A stretch of 32,928 nt of DNA. Source: Flavobacteriaceae bacterium. GTDB lineage: Bacteria > Bacteroidota > Bacteroidia > Flavobacteriales > Flavobacteriaceae. A program made the position numbers and the translations under genes. Under the pieces are notes generated by a model, which was not told where the DNA came from, ran no database searches, and saw nothing but the letters and a program-made list of their open reading frames with translations. The DNA is taken from NCBI GenBank assembly GCA_002862805.1, contig PKEA01000035.1:1-32928 (forward strand). The letters run 5' to 3'. Of this stretch, positions 26,843 to 32,928 are shown piece after piece (the first letter of the stretch is position 1; each line of letters starts with the position of its first letter).

Positions 26843-27151
26843 ATGTTTACAGAAATAGAACAAGATAATTTAGCAGAGGTTGTTGCTTCAAATGATACGG
26901 TTATAGTGCAATATTCAGCAACTTGGTGTGGAAATTGTCGTATTATGAAACCAAAATTCAAAATGTTGGCTTCTCAAAACGAAAGTATTCCATTCTTAAT
27001 GGTTGATGCTGAAAAATTTCCTGAATCAAGAAAGCTAGCAACAGTTGATAATTTACCAACTTTTGCAACATTCAAAAACGGAAAATTAGTAAATCAAACG
27101 CAAACTAATAAGTTAGAAATATTAACTGAATTAGTAAACGAAGTAATATAA
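26843..27151 (+). CDS. Thioredoxin-family protein (WCGNC active site)
   Basis: 102 residues, a single thioredoxin fold. The active site 'YSATWCGNCRIMKP' (Cys29, Cys32) has Asn in place of the usual Pro, and the cis-proline loop is 'NLPTFATFKNGKL'. No signal peptide, so it is cytoplasmic. Position right after the peroxiredoxin suggests it is the reductant of that enzyme (inference). The Asn variant is expected to alter redox potential compared with WCGPC. Confidence 0.9.
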   Translation: MFTEIEQDNLAEVVASNDTVIVQYSATWCGNCRIMKPKFKMLASQNESIPFLMVDAEKFPESRKLATVDNLPTFATFKNGKLVNQTQTNKLEILTELVNEVI

Positions 27152-27238
27152 TAAAAGGGGTAAAAGTTTAAAGGGTTATGAGGTTAAATGTAACTCAAGC
27201 CTTTTAATCTTTTAAATGCATAAACTAATAACCTAAAA

Positions 27239-27496
27239 ATGAAATTACCTGTAATAAAACAACTAACTCAATTTATTGAAGACAACGATCAAGATTATTT
27301 GATTGAAACCATAGAAGTTTTAGAAAACTTAACTGAAGTATCTTCTTTGAAAGATGAAGAATTAGATGTAATTGGTGAATTAATATCTAACATGTATGGA
27401 GCTCTTGAAGTACATAAAATGATAAAAGAAGGGAAAGATAAAAAAACAGCATTAAATGATTTTATGAAAAGAGTTTTAGGTTCTATAGATAAATAA
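27239..27496 (+). CDS. Small conserved Flavobacterial protein (possibly DUF6952)
   Basis: 85 residues, acidic, predicted mostly helical, with 'KLPVIKQLTQFIEDNDQDY', 'EVLENLTEVSSLKDEELDVIGELIS' and 'ALNDFMKRVLGSID'. No signal peptide, cysteine or membrane segment. It matches my recollection of a Flavobacteriaceae-specific family (DUF6952) found beside peroxiredoxin and thioredoxin genes, but I could not check that. It lies 87 bases after the thioredoxin gene; that gap has no strong hairpin, so co-transcription is likely. Function unknown. Confidence 0.75.
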   Translation: MKLPVIKQLTQFIEDNDQDYLIETIEVLENLTEVSSLKDEELDVIGELISNMYGALEVHKMIKEGKDKKTALNDFMKRVLGSIDK

Positions 27497-27591
27497 TCAA
27501 TAAACGTCAATTTTATCTTCCATAATTAAGAAAATGTAAAAAAATTAACAATTTATTTATATATTGCGTAGTAATTTATAAATAAATTTTT

Positions 27592-29325
27592 ATGAAAAAA
27601 ACTACTTTTTACATTTTATCTTTTTTATTAACCATAACTTTTGCAAATGCGCAAAATGATCAATTTAAACCTAGGAATCCTGTATTAGAGTTTTTAAATT
27701 TTTCAAATGATACGCTTATTGTAGCAATGAAAACTCCATTTAAAAACCAGAACGAAAGAGTAGTTTCTAGTAAAATACCCTATCCTATAATTTTTATTCA
27801 TGGATTAAATTCAAGTTCAGAAACTTGGAATTCAACATCTAATTATTTGGATTCTCAATATGGCTTTACTTTTGGTGGAAGATTTGATTTTTGTTTAAGT
27901 GCAGACGGAAATCATAATTTAGCAAATAAAAACTTTTATCCAACTTCTGGTGCAGATATTGCAGCATTTGAAACCACTACATTACAGAATGGCGATTATT
28001 ACTATGTAAATTTTGATGTAAATATTAATGGCTCAATAGGAACTTCAGTTTACAGTAATCAATCTGCTGTAACAAAACAAGGAGTAGCTGTTAAAAAAGC
28101 TGTAGAACGCGTTTTAGCACTAACAGGAAAAGATAAAGTAATTCTTGTTGGTCACAGTATGGGTGGCTTAGCTTCAAGAGAATATATTCAAAACTCAAAT
28201 AATTGGCAACCTGACGGAATGCACCATGTTGCTAAATTTTTAACACTTGGAACACCACATGGAGGAAGTAACGCAAGTGATATTGGATTGGGTTGGATTA
28301 TTGGAATGGAAACTCACGCAGAAGCTTTAAGAGATTTAAAAATTACCTATTACTATAGTGGTGAACCTAGTAGATATTTATTTGGAGGAATTGAAATAAA
28401 TAACTCTAGTAATATGAATGAACACTTATTTGGTCAAGATTATTGGAATATAGATGTTAACTGCAATGGAACAATCGGAGATAATATTATTGGATTAAAT
28501 CAAAAAACAATAGACCATTTAATTGATTTTTCAAGTGTCATAGGAAGAGTTAACGGTTCCTCATCTGATGGAGTTGTAACTGAAGCTGCTGCGAAAATGG
28601 ATAATTATTTTACCGGAACAGGATTAACTTACCCTATAAAATATTTTTATTACACTTCGATTGGTGTGGAAAATCATACGGCGCTTCCAAGTCAATATTA
28701 CTATGTAATGCAAGGTTTAGATGAACCAAATGTAAAAGAATTAGCTTATTCTATTGATACAAATACTGAATATAGAGGGTTTACAACTGTACAAGCTACC
28801 GGAACAACTATAGATGATGATTTTTATAAATTTACTATAACTGATAACATGAATGCTGTAGTTTCTGTTAGTAATATTGTTACAGGCTCAATGAATACTA
28901 CTATTTTAAATAGTTCAGGAACTCCTATTGGTACTTCTCAAAATAATACAGGATCTACATTAAATTTAACTAGATTACTTACACCTGGTGATTATTTTTT
29001 AAAAATTTCAAGTACAACACCAACAAATACAAACTACCAAACTCCTTATGTTTTTAATATTACAACTACATTGGGAACAAATGAAAATGTATTTAACTCT
29101 ATTAGTTACTATCCTAATCCGGTTAGAGACATATTAACTATTGATAATTACAACTATTCTAAAATAAGTATTTATTCTGTTTTAGGTCAATTATTAGACG
29201 TAAAATTAAATGACAATAGTTCTAATACATCTCAAATTAACATGGAAAACTATTCTAATGGTTTGTATATTTTAGTTTTAGAAAATGAAAATGGGGCAAA
29301 AACGATTAAAGTAATTAAAGAATAA
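27592..29325 (+). CDS. Secreted lipase/esterase-like alpha/beta hydrolase with T9SS type A tail
   Basis: 577 residues. A signal peptide (1-20, 'ITFANA') is followed by the hydrolase: oxyanion motif 'IIFIHGLNSSSETW' (His70-Gly71), nucleophile Ser189 in 'ILVGHSMGGLASREY' and 'TLGTPHGGSNASDIG', all typical of bacterial lipases and lipase-like esterases. The catalytic Asp and His lie further on and cannot be fixed by eye. Residues ~390-490 look like a pre-peptidase (PPC-type) beta domain ('DDDFYKFTITDNMNAVVS', 'LTPGDYFLKISST'). The final ~75 residues ('SYYPNPVRDILTIDN', 'KISIYSVLGQLL', 'YSNGLYILVLENENG') form a type A T9SS sorting domain. It is probably exported to the surface or medium. The gene stands alone between two hairpins. 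Confidence 0.88.
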   Translation: MKKTTFYILSFLLTITFANAQNDQFKPRNPVLEFLNFSNDTLIVAMKTPFKNQNERVVSSKIPYPIIFIHGLNSSSETWNSTSNYLDSQYGFTFGGRFDFCLSADGNHNLANKNFYPTSGADIAAFETTTLQNGDYYYVNFDVNINGSIGTSVYSNQSAVTKQGVAVKKAVERVLALTGKDKVILVGHSMGGLASREYIQNSNNWQPDGMHHVAKFLTLGTPHGGSNASDIGLGWIIGMETHAEALRDLKITYYYSGEPSRYLFGGIEINNSSNMNEHLFGQDYWNIDVNCNGTIGDNIIGLNQKTIDHLIDFSSVIGRVNGSSSDGVVTEAAAKMDNYFTGTGLTYPIKYFYYTSIGVENHTALPSQYYYVMQGLDEPNVKELAYSIDTNTEYRGFTTVQATGTTIDDDFYKFTITDNMNAVVSVSNIVTGSMNTTILNSSGTPIGTSQNNTGSTLNLTRLLTPGDYFLKISSTTPTNTNYQTPYVFNITTTLGTNENVFNSISYYPNPVRDILTIDNYNYSKISIYSVLGQLLDVKLNDNSSNTSQINMENYSNGLYILVLENENGAKTIKVIKE

Positions 29326-29343
29326 TCATTTATATATTACAAA

Positions 29344-29374
29344 AAAAAAATGCTCTTTACAAGAGCATTTTTTT
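29344..29374. terminator. Bidirectional terminator
   Basis: AAAAAAATGCTCTT (29344-29357) pairs perfectly with AAGAGCATTTTTTT (29361-29374), 3-base loop; lies between convergent lipase and ACR3 genes. Confidence 0.92.
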
Positions 29375-29381
29375 ATACATT

Positions 29382-30413
29382 TTATTTATAATATTTTTTC
29401 CTAAACCAAAAAGCTGCATTAACTAAAATAATTAATGCAGGTACTTCAACCAAAGGACCTATTACACCTGCAAAAGCTTGTCCACTATTAATTCCGAAAA
29501 CACCAATTGCAACAGCAATAGCTAATTCAAAATTGTTTCCTGTTGCCGTAAATGCAATTGATGTAGCTTTTGAATAATCAGCTCCAAAATATTTTCCTAC
29601 AAAGAAACTTATTACAAACATTAAAATAAAGTAAATTACCAAAGGAATTGCGATTCGAACAACATCCATTGGAATTTGCACAATCAACTCACCCTTTAAA
29701 CTAAACATTAAAACTATTGTAAAAAGTAATGCAATTAATGTTATTGGTGAAATAAATGGAAGATATTTAGTTTGAAACCACTCTTCTCCTTTTAATTTTA
29801 TCAAAAAATAACGACTCAAAAATCCTAATGCAAACGGAATACCTAAATAGATACCAACACTTTCAGCAATTTGAGCTATACTAATATCAACAACTAAACC
29901 TTCATATCCAAAATAAGGTGGCAAAACAGTAATAAAAAAATAAGCATAAACACTATATAATAATACTTGAAAAATACTATTTAAAGCAATTAAGCCTGCT
30001 GCATACTCTCTATTTCCTTCAGCTAAATCATTCCAAACAACAACCATAGCAATACATCTAGCCAATCCAATTAGAATTACACCAATCATATATTCTGGAT
30101 AACCATTTAAAAATAACAGAGCTAGTGCAAACATTAAAATTGGACCTACAATCCAATTCAAAAATAAAGAAGCACCTAAAATTTTTGTGTTTTTAAAAAC
30201 TTCACCCAATTGGCTATAATTAACTTTTGCCAATGGTGGATACATCATTAAAATTAATCCTATTGCCAAAGGAATATTTGTCGTTCCAGATGAAAATGAA
30301 TTTATAAAGTTTGATGAACTTGGAATAAAGTAACCTATTCCAACTCCAAGTAACATGGCTAAAAATATCCATAATGTTAAAAATCTATCTAAGAAACCTA
30401 ATCTCTTTTTCAT
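29382..30413 (-). CDS. acr3: ACR3-type arsenite efflux permease
   Basis: 343 residues, about ten membrane helices. '[14 protein letters not shown]', '[15 protein letters not shown]' and '[18 protein letters not shown]' (Cys120) are ACR3 family signatures; that cysteine is the conserved one needed for As(III) transport. '[19 protein letters not shown]' and '[11 protein letters not shown]' complete the family pattern. It expels arsenite, and sometimes antimonite, using the proton gradient. It is the last gene of a five-gene minus-strand cluster, 5 bases after the ArsG-like gene. No arsR or arsenate reductase gene is visible; they may lie upstream beyond the window. Confidence 0.95.
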   Translation of the reverse strand: MKKRLGFLDRFLTLWIFLAMLLGVGIGYFIPSSSNFINSFSSGTTNIPLAIGLILMMYPPLAKVNYSQLGEVFKNTKILGASLFLNWIVGPILMFALALLFLNGYPEYMIGVILIGLARCIAMVVVWNDLAEGNREYAAGLIALNSIFQVLLYSVYAYFFITVLPPYFGYEGLVVDISIAQIAESVGIYLGIPFALGFLSRYFLIKLKGEEWFQTKYLPFISPITLIALLFTIVLMFSLKGELIVQIPMDVVRIAIPLVIYFILMFVISFFVGKYFGADYSKATSIAFTATGNNFELAIAVAIGVFGINSGQAFAGVIGPLVEVPALIILVNAAFWFRKKYYK

Positions 30414-30418
30414 CTTTT

Positions 30419-31126
30419 TTAAATTAATTTTAAGTAAATATTGATATAATATAATCCTGTAATGATAAATGTTAAAGCTGCAATAACTCGCATTATTTTT
30501 TCAATTTTGGTAATCATTTTAAAATAATTTCCTAGTTTTTCCATGCTGAATGCAATTACAAATGCAAAGAAAATTACCGGCAAACCTGTCCCGATAGAAA
30601 AAAATACCGGCAATAATAAACCTTCGCTTGAAGCTAAAGTCATAGGAATTAACATTGCAAAAAACAAGGCTCCACTATATGGACAAAATGCCATAGCAAA
30701 TAAAGCTCCCAACAAAAACGAACCCAATAATCCTTTTGTTTTAAAGGTTTCTGATAATTTTTCAGTAAAATTAAATCCTTTTATAAAATTCAATTTAATT
30801 ACATCTAGCATTATCAAACCAATAATTATCAACACATAACCAATGTATTTTTCGCCATTTCCTTGAAATATTTTGGCCACTTGAAATTTACTTGCTCCAA
30901 AATAAATTAAAGCACCAATTGAAGTGTACGAAAACATTCTTCCTAATGTGTAAAGCAAACCACTCAAGACCACTTTTTTCTTTTTATTAATGGTTTTGGC
31001 AATAAAAGCAGTTGCTGTAATATTTGTTGCTAACGGACAAGGAGCAATTGCTGTGAGTAATCCCAAAGCAAAAGCTGCAAGAATTGGAAAATCTTTATTT
31101 TCGGCAAATGTTTGAATAAAATCCAT
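30419..31126 (-). CDS. ArsG-like permease (CcdA/DsbD transmembrane type)
   Basis: 235 residues with about six helices of the cytochrome-c-biogenesis/DsbD transmembrane type. Paired cysteines are Cys30 in '[14 protein letters not shown]' and Cys148 in '[13 protein letters not shown]', each followed by Pro as in CcdA. The N-terminal '[14 protein letters not shown]' and the position beside ArsF-like and ACR3 genes match the ArsG group, described (from memory) in the Shewanella arsEFG system as an efflux permease for trivalent aromatic arsenicals. An alternative is a thiol-electron carrier feeding the adjacent thioredoxin-like lipoprotein. The neighbours on both sides are 2-5 bases away. Confidence 0.75.
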   Translation of the reverse strand: MDFIQTFAENKDFPILAAFALGLLTAIAPCPLATNITATAFIAKTINKKKKVVLSGLLYTLGRMFSYTSIGALIYFGASKFQVAKIFQGNGEKYIGYVLIIIGLIMLDVIKLNFIKGFNFTEKLSETFKTKGLLGSFLLGALFAMAFCPYSGALFFAMLIPMTLASSEGLLLPVFFSIGTGLPVIFFAFVIAFSMEKLGNYFKMITKIEKIMRVIAALTFIITGLYYINIYLKLI

Positions 31127-31128
31127 AC

Positions 31129-31533
31129 TTATTTAAACGCTATAATTTCTTTTTCAAGTTCAGTTTTAAACTTGTCACCTTCATTTTTAGCATACATAAA
31201 AGCCATTTCGGTTAAGTCTTTCGTGTTTTTTGTAGTCGAATTATACAAGTATAAAGAAGTTCCTGTTGCTTGAAATTGTTCAGAAATTGCAGCATTCTTT
31301 TCATCATCCAAATTATAAATCACGAAAGAAATTTTATCGTTTCCTTGAATCGTTTCCTTACTTAATTTTTCAATGTTATTACAAGTAACACAACGATGTT
31401 CTGTGTGAAACTGAATCAATTGAATTTCTGTCGTTGCAGCATTTTCAGCTACCGTTTGAACTACTTCTGATGCTTCTTTTTTACAAGAAAATAAAGTAAT
31501 TATTAATATAAATAGTAATACATTTTTTTTCAT
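31129..31533 (-). CDS. ArsF-like thioredoxin-fold lipoprotein
   Basis: 134 residues. The lipobox 'IITLFSC' puts a lipid-modified Cys at 17, so the protein is anchored on the outer face of a membrane. After a short linker the domain 'QLIQFHTEHRCVTCNNIEKL' carries a redox CxxC (Cys48, Cys51), and 'KISFVIYNLDDEKNAAISEQFQATGTSLYLY' follows a thioredoxin pattern. Databases name such proteins 'nitrophenyl compound nitroreductase subunit ArsF family'; that function is not obvious from the sequence. With the CcdA-like permease next door, transfer of electrons across the membrane to this CxxC is a simple model. Confidence 0.75.
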   Translation of the reverse strand: MKKNVLLFILIITLFSCKKEASEVVQTVAENAATTEIQLIQFHTEHRCVTCNNIEKLSKETIQGNDKISFVIYNLDDEKNAAISEQFQATGTSLYLYNSTTKNTKDLTEMAFMYAKNEGDKFKTELEKEIIAFK

Positions 31534-31537
31534 TTAT

Positions 31538-31996
31538 TTAATTTTTTCCATATTTAGTAATAATTGCCATTTGCCCAGCATGATAGACTGTGTGAGAAAC
31601 TATTCGGCCAAAAGCTTCTGCTTTAGTTTTTGTTCCAAATTCATTTGTAGTAATAGTTGTTTCCCAATCTTCATCACTTTGTTTTTCAACAATTGATTTT
31701 AAGGATTCAAAAGAATGAGCAACATAGTCTTTCAACTCTTGAAGATTTTTCCATTCACCTGTATCTTTTTTATCGATAACTGTTTTTGCAATAACTTTTA
31801 CTTCTTTTGCTCCAAAAACATTTTTAGCAAAAAGTAATTCTACATCACCAATATGACGAATAAGAAAACCAACACTATTTACTGAAGGATCTAACTTTTT
31901 GATTAAATCTTCTTGTGTTAAAGTTGCTAATTGATTCGTAAATCTAGTTCTAGATTCAATCCAAAGTTCTAAGAAAAGTTGTGTTTTTGAATTCAT
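31538..31996 (-). CDS. DinB-family protein (putative metal-dependent thiol transferase/hydrolase)
   Basis: 152 residues, four-helix bundle type. The likely metal-binding histidine triad is His48 ('FLIRHIGDVELL'), His135 and His139 ('IVSHTVYHAGQMA'), complete as in DinB/YfiT proteins. Some family members are bacillithiol or mycothiol S-transferases; others have no known role. It lies between a metalloid-type permease and an ArsF-like gene with gaps of only 2 and 4 bases, so a role in the same detoxification pathway is likely by position. No signal peptide: cytoplasmic. Confidence 0.85.
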   Translation of the reverse strand: MNSKTQLFLELWIESRTRFTNQLATLTQEDLIKKLDPSVNSVGFLIRHIGDVELLFAKNVFGAKEVKVIAKTVIDKKDTGEWKNLQELKDYVAHSFESLKSIVEKQSDEDWETTITTNEFGTKTKAEAFGRIVSHTVYHAGQMAIITKYGKN

Positions 31997-31998
31997 AA

Positions 31999-32928
31999 CT
32001 ATAAAATAATATTAAATAAATAACCCGAGATTATGATAAAAAACGCAATCACTGAAAAGAAAATGGCAATTAATTTCCAAGTCATTACTTTTTTAAGTAA
32101 AGTCGCTTCTGGTATTGATAAACCTACAACTGCCATCATAAAAGCAATTGCAGTTCCAATAGGAATTCCTTTTTGAACAAACACTTGAATAATTGGTAAA
32201 ACTCCTGCTGCATTACTATACATTGGAACTCCAAATATTACAGCTAACGGAACAGCAAAAGGATTTTCTTTACTAATATAGTTTTCAAAAAAGCCTGTTG
32301 GTATAAATCCATGCATTAAAGCACCAATTCCGATTCCGATTATTACATACAATAAAACGCTTTTTATGATTCCCATTGCTTCTCTAAAAATCAATGGTAA
32401 TCGTTGTGTAAAAGATTGGTTTTCTATTTCTAAATCACTTTCTTTTTCAGCATTAAGCAAAACCTGTTGTACCCAAGGTGACAAATGTTTTTCGAGATTT
32501 AATTTTCCTAAAACAAAACCACCTATCGTTCCTAAAATGATACCACTTGAAACATATAAAATTGTGGCTTTTAGTCCAAACATTCCAATAAAAAGTGCAA
32601 TTGCCACTTCATTAACTAATGGAGAAGTGATTAAAAAAGCAAACGTGACTCCTAATGGAATTCCACCTTTTACAAACCCTATAAATAAAGGAACTGAGCT
32701 ACAAGAACAAAAAGGAGTTATAGCCCCAAATGTAGAGGCAAAAAGATATTCTAATCCAAAAAGTTTAGTTCGAGAAAGATAATTTCTGATTTTATCCACT
32801 GGAAAATAAGAATTTACAATTCCCATTATAAAGGTAATAAGAAACAATAAGATTAAAATCTTAATCGTGTCATACACAAAAAAATTGAGTGCATCACCTA
32901 ATTTACTTCCTTGAGCAATGTCAAAAAT
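31999..32928 (-). CDS. ArsP/DUF318-type permease (5' end outside window)
   Basis: The frame stays open to base 32928, adding at least 17 residues before the GTG at 32877 ('GDALNFFVYDTIKI', a normal part of this family), so the true start is beyond the window. About eight helices in two halves. 'FGAITPFCSCSSVPLFIGFV' with its Cys-x-Cys, 'FLITSPLVNEVAIALFIG' and 'GVPMYSNAAGVLPIIQ' are permease (DUF318/PF03773) signatures. The group includes ArsP, which exports trivalent organoarsenicals, and permeases of unknown substrate. As the first visible gene of the arsenic-type operon it fits a metalloid export role; the exact substrate is open. Confidence 0.88.
   Translation of the reverse strand: MFDIAQGSKLGDALNFFVYDTIKILILLFLITFIMGIVNSYFPVDKIRNYLSRTKLFGLEYLFASTFGAITPFCSCSSVPLFIGFVKGGIPLGVTFAFLITSPLVNEVAIALFIGMFGLKATILYVSSGIILGTIGGFVLGKLNLEKHLSPWVQQVLLNAEKESDLEIENQSFTQRLPLIFREAMGIIKSVLLYVIIGIGIGALMHGFIPTGFFENYISKENPFAVPLAVIFGVPMYSNAAGVLPIIQVFVQKGIPIGTAIAFMMAVVGLSIPEATLLKKVMTWKLIAIFFSVIAFFIIISGYLFNIIL

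Noticed and set aside
27152..27238. Imperfect inverted repeat between thioredoxin and small-protein genes as a terminator
   Set aside because: The stem has several mismatches and no clean T run.
27573..27588. AATTTAT-AA-ATAAATT dyad just before the lipase start
   Set aside because: Pure A/T dyads of this length are expected by chance in such AT-rich DNA.

Overview
The window looks like chromosome from a low-GC member of the Flavobacteriaceae (Flavobacterium or a close relative). The evidence is AT-rich coding with TAA-biased stops, proteins carrying type IX secretion (T9SS) sorting domains of both type A and type B, a PorP/SprF homologue, and repeated promoter -7 boxes of the Bacteroidetes form TAnnTTTG. 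I see no tRNA, rRNA, CRISPR array, transposase or phage gene. The window opens inside a large secreted protein gene (5' end missing) and closes inside a permease gene (5' end missing).

Layout. (1) 1-4198, plus strand: a T9SS type B surface protein with HYR-like repeats, a PorP/SprF protein and a TPR/PD40/OmpA lipid-side protein. (2) 4258-5793, minus: the ComM/YifB AAA+ ATPase. (3) 6093-11328, plus: a tight five-gene cluster of sodium:solute symporter, GNAT acetyltransferase, M20 N-acyl-amino-acid hydrolase, alanine-racemase-like enzyme and ornithine/alanine-racemase-like enzyme. It looks like a dedicated amino-acid import, acyl-exchange and racemisation pathway. (4) 11604-12273, plus: a small membrane protein and an XRE regulator with a palindrome over the promoter. 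(5) 12320-16981, minus: pabB-tilS-dsbD. (6) 17026-18504, minus: an adhesin-like protein built from YadA-type head repeats and a C1q/TNF-like end. (7) 18759-20162, minus: dihydrolipoyl dehydrogenase. (8) 20253-23626: an Lrp/AsnC regulator divergent from a Cys/Met-metabolism PLP enzyme, followed by an NhaC-family transporter. (9) 23746-27496, plus: peroxide defence (katG, 2-Cys peroxiredoxin, thioredoxin, small conserved protein). (10) 27592-29325, plus: a secreted lipase-like hydrolase with a T9SS type A tail. (11) 29382-32928, minus: a packed arsenic-type operon (permease, DinB, ArsF-like, ArsG-like, ACR3).

The most interesting points are these. katG and the peroxiredoxin gene each have a perfect match to the OxyR tetranucleotide consensus, and both sites are centred exactly 60 bp before a TAnnTTTG box. 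The racemase cluster combines two different fold-III racemases with an acetyltransferase and a deacylase. The arsenic operon contains a DinB-family protein that could be a thiol transferase. The YadA-head protein has no autotransporter barrel and no T9SS tail. A structured intergenic element lies near 11376-11441. All functions are inferred from sequence motifs read by eye; no database search was run.
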